DNA of 16,232 nucleotides from an uncultured Bacillaceae bacterium (GCA_937967685.1 CALBTX010000172.1:1-16232); one strand, 5' to 3'. Shown: positions 1 through 8,429, counted from the first letter of the stretch. The notes: generated by a model from the letters alone, not told the origin. Numbers and translations are program-made.

Positions 1-46
1 ATGATACTCGTCCGCATAAACATATGATACTCGTTGGCTCCAACAT
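1..46. repeat. imperfect 23-bp tandem repeat at left edge
   Basis: Two adjacent 23-base segments (1-23 and 24-46) both start with ATGATACTCGT and both end with AACAT; I count 18 of 23 positions identical. They lie just past the stop codon of the carboxyltransferase gene. The array may extend beyond the window. No hairpin with a T-run is visible, so I do not call a terminator here. Confidence 0.45.
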
Positions 47-47
47 T

Positions 48-1628
48 TTACAAAGGAATGTTGCCATGTTTTTTGGGAGGCCGATTCTCTCTTTTATTTT
101 TAAGCATCTCTAAACTTTCAATGAGCTTCTGGCGGGTTTCTCTTGGATCGATGACATCGTCGATCATGCCTTGGGCAGCTGCCACATACGGGTTGGCAAA
201 GCGCTCCCTGTATTCGGCGATTTTCTCCGCTCTCGTCGCCTCAGGGTTGTCACTTGAAGCAATTTCCTTGGCAAAAATAATGTTTGCCGCTCCTTCAGGT
301 CCCATCACGGCAATTTCTGCGTTGGGCCAAGCATAAACGATGTCCGCACCGATCGATTTGCTGTTCAGCGCAACGTACGCTCCCCCGTATGCCTTGCGGG
401 TAATGACCGTGATTTTTGGCACGGTCGCCTCGGAATAGGCGTACAATATTTTTGCTCCGTGACGGATGATGCCGTCATGCTCCTGCTTGACGCCCGGCAA
501 GAACCCGGTCACGTCTTCAAACGTCAGCAACGGAATGTTAAAACAGTCACAAAAGCGAATGAAACGGGAACATTTATCTGCCGAGTCGATATCCAATCCA
601 CCGGCCATCACCTTGGGCTGATTGGCAATGATGCCCACTGTTTCTCCATTGAGCCTGGCCAAGCCGACGACGATATTTTTGGCAAACTGAGCGTGGACCT
701 CCATAAAATCTCCGTCGTCCACAATTTGGTCGATCAGTTTGCGCACATCATACACTTTCGTTCCTTCCACGGGGACTAGATCTCTCAATGCTTCAATCCA
801 ATCCCGCTTGTCCCGGGTATAAACGCGCGGAGGATCTTCCGCATTGTTCTGCGGCAAATAACTGATCAGGCGGCGCACGTCATCCAGCACTTCCGGTTCA
901 CTCGGAGCGGTAAAATGGGCATTGCCGCTTTTCGAGGCATGCACGCGCGCGCCTCCAAGTGCTTCCGCACTGATCTTCTCCCCGGTGACGGTTTCAATCA
1001 CTTTCGGACCGGTAATGAACATTTGACTCGTTTTTTCAACCATAAAGACAAAGTCAGTAATCGCCGGAGAATAAACCGCACCTCCGGCACAAGGGCCCAT
1101 AATGACGGAAATTTGTGGGATGACGCCGGAATAAATCGAATTGCGATAAAAAATATGGCCGTAACCGTCCAGCGAGGCTACGCCTTCTTGAATACGGGCC
1201 CCTCCGGAGTCGTTCAGGCCGATGATAGGTGCGCCGTTTTTGGCCGCCAAATCCATCACTTTGACAATTTTTTGGGCGTGCATTTCCCCCAAAGCGCCGC
1301 CGAAGACGGTAAAATCTTGGGCAAACACGTAGACGAGCCGGCCGTGTATTTTGCCGTAACCGGTGACAACCCCTTCACCGGGCGCTTCCGTATTTTCCAT
1401 GCCAAAGTGGGTTCCGCGGTGTTCGACAAACGCGTTAAGCTCCACAAACGTATCTTCGTCCAACAACAGATTGATCCGTTCTCTGGCCGTCAATTTGCCT
1501 TTTTCATGCTGGGCATCGATCCGCCTCTCACCGCCGCCGAGCTCCACTTTACGCCTTCTGGCATACATTTCATCGATTTTGGCATCCATTTGGGACGGTG
1601 TTGACAAATGTTCAGTCTCCTCGCTCAT
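48..1628 (-). CDS. acyl-CoA carboxylase carboxyltransferase (propionyl-CoA carboxylase beta type)
   Basis: A 526-residue carboxyltransferase of the PccB/MmdA/YqjD family. It moves the carboxyl group from carboxybiotin to an acyl-CoA, most likely propionyl-CoA giving (S)-methylmalonyl-CoA. Seen in the sequence: the N-terminal segment with KLTARERI, the first crotonase-like half with GGARIQEGV, and the second half with FLPGVKQE and GGAYVALNSKSIGAD followed by AVMGPEGAANIIF. The length is typical. I start at the ATG at 1626-1628, which follows GAGGAGGAT and overlaps the previous stop by four bases (ATGA); the longer frame to 1667 has no better site. As last gene of the mutase operon it should supply methylmalonyl-CoA. 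The biotin carboxylase and biotin carrier subunits it needs are not in the window. A methylmalonyl-CoA decarboxylase alpha subunit is the main alternative, but no membrane subunits are nearby. Confidence 0.9.
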   Translation of the reverse strand: MSEETEHLSTPSQMDAKIDEMYARRRKVELGGGERRIDAQHEKGKLTARERINLLLDEDTFVELNAFVEHRGTHFGMENTEAPGEGVVTGYGKIHGRLVYVFAQDFTVFGGALGEMHAQKIVKVMDLAAKNGAPIIGLNDSGGARIQEGVASLDGYGHIFYRNSIYSGVIPQISVIMGPCAGGAVYSPAITDFVFMVEKTSQMFITGPKVIETVTGEKISAEALGGARVHASKSGNAHFTAPSEPEVLDDVRRLISYLPQNNAEDPPRVYTRDKRDWIEALRDLVPVEGTKVYDVRKLIDQIVDDGDFMEVHAQFAKNIVVGLARLNGETVGIIANQPKVMAGGLDIDSADKCSRFIRFCDCFNIPLLTFEDVTGFLPGVKQEHDGIIRHGAKILYAYSEATVPKITVITRKAYGGAYVALNSKSIGADIVYAWPNAEIAVMGPEGAANIIFAKEIASSDNPEATRAEKIAEYRERFANPYVAAAQGMIDDVIDPRETRQKLIESLEMLKNKRENRPPKKHGNIPL

Positions 1629-3112
1629 GATTGATCCTCCTCTGCATGTCCTGTGGTGTATTGACATAATTCCAGCAGTGTTCCCCCCGTCGATTTCGGG
1701 TGCAAAAAAGCAATTTGGGCCCCGTGGGCACCGTCTTTCGGCTGTTCGTTGATCAGTCGGATCCCGTTCTTCTTTAACTGCTCCAACCGGTCCTCCAAAT
1801 CATCTACTTCCACAGCGAGATGATGAATGCCCGTTCCTTTTTTATGGATAAAATGGGCGATGGGGCTTGCTTCAGACGTCGGTTCCAACAGTTCTATCCG
1901 CGTCTGGCCAATCTTTAAGAAAGCGACGCGCACTTGCTCCGATTCTACCGTCTCAATGCCTTCCATGACCATACCCAGCTGCTCTGTATAAACAGGCAAC
2001 GCCTCTTCCAATGAACGAACGGCGATGCCGATATGGGCAATTTTTTTCGGCGGAGCCGGCCTTGCTTGAACCTCATTGTCTTTTTGTTCTTGCGTATGTA
2101 TGCCCCCGTTCTTGTCCAATGCTTGCAACAGTTTATCCGCAGCCATCGCCGCGGACATTTTCCCCTCGATGACCTCTTGCTCAATCGCCGGTTTCAAGCG
2201 CTGAATACGTCTGTCTTCATAAAAACGCGTTTTCAATTGCTCCTCAATGATCGCTTCCATCCATTCCAAAGTTTGCCTCCGGCGGCGTTCGTCAAACACC
2301 CCTGATGCCATCGTCGTCTGTTTATATCGCTGGATGACATCCCATATCTTGTCGATCCCCTCTCCGGTCAGGGCGGAACAAGTATAAGCTTTCGTCGTCC
2401 ACCCCTCCGTGGCAGGCTGCAAAAAATGCAAAACTCTGTTCAACTCGGCCTTTGCTTTCTGAGCCGGTCTTTTGTTTGCGCCGTCCGCTTTATTGACAAA
2501 AATGGCGTCGGCGATTTCCATGATGCCTTTTTTCATGCCTTGCAGATCATCACCCGCCCCGGTCAAAAGGAGAACGAGGAAAAAATCAACCATGGATCGA
2601 ACAGCAATTTCGCTTTGACCCACGCCGACTGTTTCAACAAGGATGACATCAAAACCGGCCGCTTCGCAAATGAGCAGCGTCTCCCGTGTTTTGCGAGTCA
2701 CTCCGCCCAATGTGCCTCCGGATGGAGAAGGACGCACGAAGGCTCTTTGGTTCCTGGACAAGTTTTCCATTCGCGTTTTGTCACCGAGAATACTGCCTCC
2801 GGTCAGCGTACTGCTCGGATCAACGGCGAGGACGGCCACCCGGTGCCCGTCCTCACACAGCATGTGACCAAAGGTGTCAATGAGCGTGCTTTTTCCCGCC
2901 CCGGGAACACCCGTGATGCCGATGCGGATGGAGTTGCCCGTATACGGCAAAAGCCGCCTTAACACCTCTTGAGCCGTTTGTTTATGTTTGCGGGCGTTGC
3001 TTTCCACTAAAGTGATCGTTTGCGCCAAAACGGCCCGGTTTCCCTCCAGCACTCCTTGAACGTAATCGTCGACGGTTAAGCGGCGGCGTCTGGGGAGTGA
3101 CTCAGCGCACAT
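1625..3112 (-). CDS. fused MeaB GTPase / methylmalonyl-CoA epimerase
   Basis: A 495-residue two-domain protein. Residues about 1-333 are the G3E GTPase MeaB (ArgK), which guards and reloads adenosylcobalamin in methylmalonyl-CoA mutase: P-loop GVPGAGKS at 68-75, VDPSSTLTGGSILGDKTRM near 98-115, ETVGVGQSE near 160-168 and NKAD at 207-210. A linker rich in K, Q, N and P (about 334-355) leads into a complete VOC-fold epimerase (356-490), which interconverts (S)- and (R)-methylmalonyl-CoA. Its likely metal ligands are His360, Glu408, His431 and Glu481. There is no stop or frame change between the parts. In most bacteria these are two genes. I prefer the ATG at 3110-3112 (11-base overlap with mutB); a TTG at 3134-3136 would add eight residues. 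Its stop overlaps the next start (ATGA). The domains are clear; the fused state rests on this single read of the sequence. Confidence 0.92.
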   Translation of the reverse strand: MCAESLPRRRRLTVDDYVQGVLEGNRAVLAQTITLVESNARKHKQTAQEVLRRLLPYTGNSIRIGITGVPGAGKSTLIDTFGHMLCEDGHRVAVLAVDPSSTLTGGSILGDKTRMENLSRNQRAFVRPSPSGGTLGGVTRKTRETLLICEAAGFDVILVETVGVGQSEIAVRSMVDFFLVLLLTGAGDDLQGMKKGIMEIADAIFVNKADGANKRPAQKAKAELNRVLHFLQPATEGWTTKAYTCSALTGEGIDKIWDVIQRYKQTTMASGVFDERRRRQTLEWMEAIIEEQLKTRFYEDRRIQRLKPAIEQEVIEGKMSAAMAADKLLQALDKNGGIHTQEQKDNEVQARPAPPKKIAHIGIAVRSLEEALPVYTEQLGMVMEGIETVESEQVRVAFLKIGQTRIELLEPTSEASPIAHFIHKKGTGIHHLAVEVDDLEDRLEQLKKNGIRLINEQPKDGAHGAQIAFLHPKSTGGTLLELCQYTTGHAEEDQS

Positions 3113-5321
3113 TGGACAGATCACCCGTTTCCCCAAGACGCAAATTAATTTCGTGTAATATTTTTTGCGCGGCTACTGGAATGACCGTTCCCGGACCAAA
3201 GATGGCCGTCGCCCCGTGTTGTTTGAGAAACTCATAATCTTGAGCGGGAATCACTCCGCCGACAATGACAATAATGTCCTCGCGGCCCAATTTCTCCAGT
3301 TCTTTCATCAGCTGGGGAAGCAATGTTTTGTGGCCCGCCGCTAACGAACTCATGCCGATGACGTGAACATCATTTTCGACCGCCTGCAGAGCTGTCTCCT
3401 CCGGTGTTTGAAAAAGAGGGCCGACATCGACATCAAAGCCCAGATCGGCAAAGGCGGTGGCGATCACCTTGGCCCCGCGGTCATGACCATCCTGGCCCAT
3501 TTTGGCGACCAAGATTCGCGGGCGGCGCCCTTCGCGTTCGGCAAATTCATCCGTCATCCGGCGCACATGCTCCATTTCCTCTTCCTCCCCGTACTCGGCA
3601 CTGTACACGCCGCTGATGGAACGAATGACCGCCTTGTGGCGCCCCACAGCTTTCTCGTATGCCTGGGAAATTTCGCCCAAACTGGCCCGGGCCCGAGCGG
3701 CTTCGACTGCCAGTGCGAGCAGGTTCCCTTCCCCCGTTTCGGCCGCTTGCGTGATCGCATTCAAGGCCGAGCGCACTTTGGCCTCGTCTCTTTCCGCTCG
3801 TAATTTTTCGAGTCGTTTAATCTGTGCCTCTCGGACGGCACGGTTATCCACTTCCAAAATTTCCAGGGGCTCTTCCTGTTCCGGACGGTATTTGTTCACC
3901 CCGATAATCGTTTCTTTGCCGGAGTCGATCTGCGCCTGGCGACGGGCGGCCGCTTCCTCAATGCGCATTTTGGGCACACCGGTCTCAATGGCTTTGGCCA
4001 TGCCGCCCAGTTTTTCCACTTCCTGAATATGGGACCACGCTTTGCGCACCAATTCGGCCGTTAGCGTTTCCACGTAGTAGGATCCGCCCCACGGATCAAG
4101 CACGTTGCAAATCCCGGTTTCTTCCTGCAGGAAAAGCTGAGTGTTGCGGGCAATGCGAGCCGAAAAATCGGTCGGCAAGGCAATGGCCTCATCCAATGCG
4201 TTCGTATGCAACGATTGTGTGTGTCCCAATGCGGCGGCCAACGCTTCGATACACGTGCGAATGACATTGTTGTACGGATCTTGTTCCGCCAGGCTCCAGC
4301 CGGACGTTTGCGAATGCGTACGCAACATGAGCGATTTTTCGTTTTGGGGATTGAACTGTTTCATTAATTTCGCCCAGATCAAGCGGGCGGCACGCATTTT
4401 GGCCACTTCCATGAAATAATTCATGCCGATCGCCCAGAAGAAAGACAGACGGGGCGCAAACGCATCAATGTTCAATCCCGCTTCCAGTCCCGTCCGCACG
4501 TATTCCAACCCGTCGGCCAAAGTATAAGCGAGTTCCAGATCGGCCGTTGCCCCCGCCTCCTGCATATGATAACCGGAAATGCTGATGCTGTTAAATTTGG
4601 GCATATGTTCAGCCGTATAAGCGAAAATGTCGGCAATAATGCGCATGGAAGCCTGCGGCGGATAAATGTACGTATTGCGCACCATATACTCTTTCAATAT
4701 ATCATTTTGAATCGTGCCGCTCAGCTTGGATGTGGGTACGCCTTGCTCTTCAGCGGCCACGATGTAAAAAGCCATCACCGGTAAAACCGCTCCGTTCATC
4801 GTCATCGAAACGGACATTTGATCCAGCGGGATGCCGTCAAACAAGATTTTCATGTCCAAAATCGAGTCGACGGCCACGCCCGCTTTGCCCACGTCGCTTT
4901 CCACCCGGGGATGGTCGGAATCATAACCCCGGTGGGTGGCCAGATCAAAAGCGATGGACAGTCCTTTTTGGCCGGCGGCCAAATTACGCCGGTAAAAGGC
5001 GTTGCTCTCTTCCGCCGTCGAAAATCCGGCATACTGACGAATCGTCCACGGCCGTGCCTTGTACATCGCCGGATACGGTCCCCGCAGAAAGGGCGGGATG
5101 CCGGCCACATAATCCAAATGCTTCATTCCTTGCGTATCTTCAGGCGTATGCACCGGCTTCACATCGATTTGTTCCATCGTCCGAAACAGCAGCTCGGCCA
5201 TGGTCTTCCCGGTTTCTTGCTCCGCCTTTTGGCGCCATTCATTCAGCGCATCCTTTTGTTCCATCCGAACGGTTTGCCTTGACCTGTACGGAATCTTTGT
5301 AAAATCGGGACTGAACATCAT
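3102..5321 (-). CDS. mutB: methylmalonyl-CoA mutase large (catalytic) subunit
   Basis: A 739-residue alpha subunit of the adenosylcobalamin-dependent mutase that rearranges (R)-methylmalonyl-CoA to succinyl-CoA. The N-terminal TIM barrel carries RPWTIRQYAGFSTAEESNA; its Tyr97 is the residue that marks methylmalonyl-CoA mutase rather than isobutyryl-CoA mutase, which has Phe there. NTYIYPP..SMRI and SGYHMQEAGA also fit the methylmalonyl type. The C-terminal cobalamin domain has the intact DGHDRG motif at 611-616, with His613 as the lower cobalt ligand, and the later GG and GPG elements. The start ATG at 5319-5321 overlaps the mutA stop by four bases and follows AAGGAG at good spacing, so translation is probably coupled and yields equal amounts of the two subunits. 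It acts in the cytoplasm as an alpha-beta dimer served by the MeaB domain encoded next. Confidence 0.97.
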   Translation of the reverse strand: MMFSPDFTKIPYRSRQTVRMEQKDALNEWRQKAEQETGKTMAELLFRTMEQIDVKPVHTPEDTQGMKHLDYVAGIPPFLRGPYPAMYKARPWTIRQYAGFSTAEESNAFYRRNLAAGQKGLSIAFDLATHRGYDSDHPRVESDVGKAGVAVDSILDMKILFDGIPLDQMSVSMTMNGAVLPVMAFYIVAAEEQGVPTSKLSGTIQNDILKEYMVRNTYIYPPQASMRIIADIFAYTAEHMPKFNSISISGYHMQEAGATADLELAYTLADGLEYVRTGLEAGLNIDAFAPRLSFFWAIGMNYFMEVAKMRAARLIWAKLMKQFNPQNEKSLMLRTHSQTSGWSLAEQDPYNNVIRTCIEALAAALGHTQSLHTNALDEAIALPTDFSARIARNTQLFLQEETGICNVLDPWGGSYYVETLTAELVRKAWSHIQEVEKLGGMAKAIETGVPKMRIEEAAARRQAQIDSGKETIIGVNKYRPEQEEPLEILEVDNRAVREAQIKRLEKLRAERDEAKVRSALNAITQAAETGEGNLLALAVEAARARASLGEISQAYEKAVGRHKAVIRSISGVYSAEYGEEEEMEHVRRMTDEFAEREGRRPRILVAKMGQDGHDRGAKVIATAFADLGFDVDVGPLFQTPEETALQAVENDVHVIGMSSLAAGHKTLLPQLMKELEKLGREDIIVIVGGVIPAQDYEFLKQHGATAIFGPGTVIPVAAQKILHEINLRLGETGDLSNVR

Positions 5322-7540
5322 TGCGTCACTCCTTTCTCTTTCTGCAGGCGAACAAGCATGTCATAGCAATTGGAGCGCCTGTGTATAAAATGATCAATAC
5401 CGGCTTCTCTATACGTTTGTTGTTCTTGTTCATCCGGTTGGCCGGCCAGCAAAATCGTCACCGATGGACGCTCTGCTTTGATCGCCCGGGCAAGTGTCGC
5501 AGCCATCCGCTGGTAGCTTTGATCACTTCCGCAGATGACCACCATTTCCGCCGCGGACTTTAGAGCGGCCCGCGCCGCAGATTCGGGCGCGTCAAACCCG
5601 TCGTTTCTCAACACCTCAAAACCACCAACTTCAAAAAAACCAGCCACAAAATCGGCCCGCGCCTTATGCTCGGGGATCTCTCCCAAATTGGCCAAAAACA
5701 CCTGCGGTCGTTGACCTGTTTTTTCCAAATAGGCATCGGAAGCGGCACGAACGTCCTCAAACATTGCCGCTCCGCGCCAAGTCGGGATGGGGGTGACGGC
5801 AAGCGGCTCGTTGCCGCCCAACGCTTGTGCCAGATCACCCAGCGTCGCCCCCTCTCTCACCGCCTCAATCGCCTGATCGACCACATCCGAAGATTGCCGC
5901 ACGTCCTGTCCTAATCCCTTTGTTAACGACCGCACTTTATTTATTTCTACCCCTGCACGAGCGTATTGTAAGGCCGCCTTTCTTTCCTCATAAACGTGCC
6001 GATCGGCCGTACGGGATTGATTTGTCTGTGGCCCCTGATGTATGGGCCTTTCGGAAATGTTCGCATATTGCGTCGTGCCGACAAACACATCTCGACGATA
6101 TTGAATGTTTTCTTTGCGCCGGGCCGCCGTTTGAGCAACCCGCGTCTGAGGAAAGCCTTCCCGGAGAGCCTTCAACAAGCCGCCTTTCGCTTCGGTCTCC
6201 TGAAAAAGCTGCCACGTTTTTTGGGCCAGCTTGTCGGTTAACCATTCGACATACCAGGAGCCCCCCGCAGGATCCGTTTGTCGGGACAGATGGGCTTCCT
6301 GCTGCAAGATGAGCTGCGTATTGCGCGCAATTCGACGTGAAAAAGATGTGGAAGGCTGAATCGGTTCATCAAAAGGACTGACATGCATGCTGTCCACACC
6401 GCCGACTGCGGCGGCAAACGCTTCCGCCGTTCCCCGCAACATGTTGACGTACGGATCATAGACCGTTTTCGTCCAGGACGATGAGCGGGCATGGATGTTC
6501 ATTTTTTGAGCCGTCTCGTTCCCTCCGAAAGCATTGACGATGTCAGACCAGAGTAATCGGGCCGCACGTAATTTGGCGATCTCCATAAATATGTTCGTTC
6601 CGATGGAGAAAGAAAAAAGCATTTTCGGCGCAGCCTCATTGACAGCCGTTCCTCGATTTTGCAACGCCCGCAAATATTCTACCCCTGCCGCCAAGGAAAA
6701 GGCCAGTTCGTCCACGGCGCTTCCGCCGCCGTCATGATAAGGATGGCCAGCGACGATGACTGTCTGCAAATGCGGACAATATTCCCTTGACCAGTCGGTG
6801 ACGGCCGCCATCACGTCATAGCACATCTCGATGTCGTAAGCCAGCTTCCCCTCTTTGGCCAGAACACCGAGCGGATCCATACCCAAACAACCGTGCAAAC
6901 GTTCCGGAGAAACGCCCCTTTCTTTCAGATAAGCAACGATCAGAGCAAGAAAAGGCAATGAGACCGCCCCGGCATGGGTAAAAATAGGAATACGCGCAAG
7001 ATCAATGTCACGAAACGCCTGCTGGAGATCGGTTAAAGTGGAAATGGACACCCCCCCATTGCCGACCGTCTTCTCATCGGCCTGATCCGCATCTTTTCCA
7101 CTGCGAGCAGCCTGATCCAGAACGATATGCAGCATCGTTTGTCCTTTGGCCAAGTTTTCTCGCGCCGTCTCATTAAACGTATCCGGTGTCTGCGCATCGA
7201 TTTCCTGATTGATCTCCCAGGGACGTGACGGGTCTTGAAGCGCTTTCTTTCCACGCACGTAAGGGGCAAATCCGGGCAGCGATTGAACATGCGCCACTCC
7301 GGCAATGTCTTCCTTCCGGTACATCGGTTGTAAATTAATGCCTTCATACGTGTGGGTGACCAGCTTTTGGTCAAATGAAGCCCCTTTCAAAGATTTCTCC
7401 GTCACTTGCCGCCATTGTTCATAAGTCGGCTGTGGAAACTCACAAATTTCCTCCAAAATCTCTCGCAGCGCAGGTTGTTGTTGATCATGCGCCTGTTCGC
7501 TCAGAGACATTTTCTTCTTTTCCTCCCCGCTCATCACCAT
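5318..7540 (-). CDS. mutA: methylmalonyl-CoA mutase small subunit
   Basis: A 740-residue beta subunit of methylmalonyl-CoA mutase, similar to MutB along its length but non-catalytic. The barrel is recognisable (for example SFSRRIARNTQLILQQEAHLS and DPAGGSWYVEWLT). The C-terminal cobalamin-like domain has lost the cobalt-binding DxHxxG: the matching place reads LGEIPEHKARADF (about 619-631), as expected for the small subunit. The charged N-terminus (about 40 residues before the conserved part) leaves the start uncertain. ATG at 7540 abuts the tetR stop (TGAATG). ATG at 7534 is better spaced from AAGGGGTGA, and ATG at 7510 follows GGGGAGGA. In all cases the gene is coupled to tetR upstream and mutB downstream. 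Confidence 0.95.
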   Translation of the reverse strand: MVMSGEEKKKMSLSEQAHDQQQPALREILEEICEFPQPTYEQWRQVTEKSLKGASFDQKLVTHTYEGINLQPMYRKEDIAGVAHVQSLPGFAPYVRGKKALQDPSRPWEINQEIDAQTPDTFNETARENLAKGQTMLHIVLDQAARSGKDADQADEKTVGNGGVSISTLTDLQQAFRDIDLARIPIFTHAGAVSLPFLALIVAYLKERGVSPERLHGCLGMDPLGVLAKEGKLAYDIEMCYDVMAAVTDWSREYCPHLQTVIVAGHPYHDGGGSAVDELAFSLAAGVEYLRALQNRGTAVNEAAPKMLFSFSIGTNIFMEIAKLRAARLLWSDIVNAFGGNETAQKMNIHARSSSWTKTVYDPYVNMLRGTAEAFAAAVGGVDSMHVSPFDEPIQPSTSFSRRIARNTQLILQQEAHLSRQTDPAGGSWYVEWLTDKLAQKTWQLFQETEAKGGLLKALREGFPQTRVAQTAARRKENIQYRRDVFVGTTQYANISERPIHQGPQTNQSRTADRHVYEERKAALQYARAGVEINKVRSLTKGLGQDVRQSSDVVDQAIEAVREGATLGDLAQALGGNEPLAVTPIPTWRGAAMFEDVRAASDAYLEKTGQRPQVFLANLGEIPEHKARADFVAGFFEVGGFEVLRNDGFDAPESAARAALKSAAEMVVICGSDQSYQRMAATLARAIKAERPSVTILLAGQPDEQEQQTYREAGIDHFIHRRSNCYDMLVRLQKEKGVTQ

Positions 7541-8212
7541 TCACCCCTTGCTTTTATTGTTAGTTATGCCTGACTTCTGTACGGTTGAATCCTTTTTTAA
7601 AAAAAACCGGGTATATTCCGGTTTGGACAAAGCTTCCTCGGTTAATGTGGAATGGAGGATCAGATCGGCATAAATATCGGCAATCTCTTCAATGGAATAT
7701 CGGCCGGTTGATTTATACCATTTATACGTCCAGTTAATCATGCCGAAAATGGCCATAGACATGATGGGAACGGGCAATTCCGGACGAAACTCGCCCTGTT
7801 CAATGCCTTCCTGAACGACCCGGAACATCATCTCCTTGTAGCGGTCTCTTTTGATTTCAATCTTCTGAAAATATTCCGGGGCCAAGTACAAACTTTCCTG
7901 ATAAAAAACCGTTACATGCGGTTTAAACAGCTGAAACATCATCACAAAAGACTTGATGATGGCATACAAGCGTTCCGTCGGCGTCGTGTACGTTCGATAC
8001 GCCTCTTCCGCCTTGTCGAGAACATAAGTAATGAAATGATCATGAATCGTATACAGCAATTCGTCTTTCGATTTAAAGTAGTGATAAAATCCGCCTTTAG
8101 AAGTCGCACTCTCCCGAACAATTTGATCCACTGTGACGCCGTGATAGCCGTGTAATTCAAACAGGCGGAGCGCCGTCTGCACAATTCGTTCCTTCGTCGA
8201 TTTTTCAGGCAT
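7541..8212 (-). CDS. TetR/AcrR-family repressor of the mutase operon
   Basis: A 223-residue one-component repressor. The N-terminal helix-turn-helix is plain: TKERIVQTALRLFELHGY then VTVDQIVRESATSKGGFYHYFKSKDEL (residues 6-52). The C-terminal part is helical and would bind a ligand, probably an acyl-CoA given the operon it leads, but this is inference. I start at the ATG at 8210-8212, preceded by GAAGGGA at 7-8 bases. The longer frame to 8287 would begin inside the promoter -35 box and is unlikely. It is the first gene of an operon with mutA, mutB, meaB-epimerase and the carboxyltransferase. A 20-bp palindrome sits in its own leader, so autoregulation is likely. The operator core GACTAGTC resembles the Bacillus FadR (YsiA) site, which suggests a FadR-like family member. 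Confidence 0.93.
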   Translation of the reverse strand: MPEKSTKERIVQTALRLFELHGYHGVTVDQIVRESATSKGGFYHYFKSKDELLYTIHDHFITYVLDKAEEAYRTYTTPTERLYAIIKSFVMMFQLFKPHVTVFYQESLYLAPEYFQKIEIKRDRYKEMMFRVVQEGIEQGEFRPELPVPIMSMAIFGMINWTYKWYKSTGRYSIEEIADIYADLILHSTLTEEALSKPEYTRFFLKKDSTVQKSGITNNKSKG

Positions 8213-8227
8213 GTCTATTTCCCTTCC

Positions 8228-8247
8228 CAGACCGACTAGTCCGTCTG
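8228..8247. promoter_or_regulatory. palindromic operator in tetR leader
   Basis: A 20-base inverted repeat with nine of ten base pairs symmetric: CAGAC, one mismatch, GACTAGTC, the partner mismatch, GTCTG. It lies between the -10 box (8259-8264) and the tetR start codon (8212), at roughly +5 to +25 of the transcript. A bound TetR dimer there would block transcription. Its core matches the central bases of the FadR operator known from B. subtilis. I saw no second full copy in the window. Confidence 0.75.
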
Positions 8248-8258
8248 TTGTCTCCTTA

Positions 8259-8287
8259 AGATTATGAAAATAATTAAGTTTTGTCAA
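8259..8287 (-). promoter_or_regulatory. sigma-A promoter of tetR-mutAB operon
   Basis: On the minus strand TTGACA (8282-8287) is a perfect -35 box, followed after 17 bases by TAATCT (8259-8264). The expected transcript start is near 8252, about 40 bases before the tetR start codon. This is the only strong promoter seen for the five-gene mutase operon. Confidence 0.75.
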
Positions 8288-8379
8288 GTTTTTATGTTCG
8301 TTGACGGACCATCAGTCAAACTTTTGACGCATCATCAGTCAAACTTTTGACGCATCATCTGCCAAACTTTTAATCCGGC
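8288..8379. repeat. 23-bp tandem array containing small palindromes
   Basis: Two identical 23-base units (8311-8333 and 8334-8356) are flanked by degenerate units on the left (8288-8310, keeping TTGACG) and right (8357-8379, keeping CCAAACTTTT). Each perfect unit contains GTCAAA-CT-TTTGAC, an inverted repeat with 6-base arms. The array lies between the divergent tetR and prli42-like promoters, so it could hold binding sites for a regulator on one face of the helix (23 bp is about two turns). Its binding protein is unknown. Confidence 0.7.
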
Positions 8380-8399
8380 ATCTTTTACCGAAGATCATA

Positions 8400-8429
8400 T
8401 TGAAAACGCCTGCACGGATTCGGTATGAT
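8400..8429 (+). promoter_or_regulatory. sigma-A promoter of prli42-like gene
   Basis: TTGAAA (8400-8405), an 18-base spacer and TATGAT (8424-8429) on the plus strand form a good vegetative promoter. The predicted transcript start is near 8436, about 29 bases ahead of the small gene's ATG. Confidence 0.65.

Noticed and set aside
915..1604. Long plus-strand frame of 229 codons inside the carboxyltransferase gene
   Set aside because: It is fully antisense to a strongly conserved gene, has no domain resemblance or ribosome site, and follows from the codon bias of the real gene.
8213..8287. Longer N-terminus of the TetR regulator (25 extra residues)
   Set aside because: The upstream ATG overlaps the -35 box and has no ribosome-binding site, and the extra residues include the palindromic operator; the ATG at 8212 has a good site and family-like length.
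8213..8310. Cobalamin riboswitch ahead of the B12-dependent mutase operon
   Set aside because: The leader before tetR is only about 40 bases, far too short for a cobalamin riboswitch, and no B12-box is seen.
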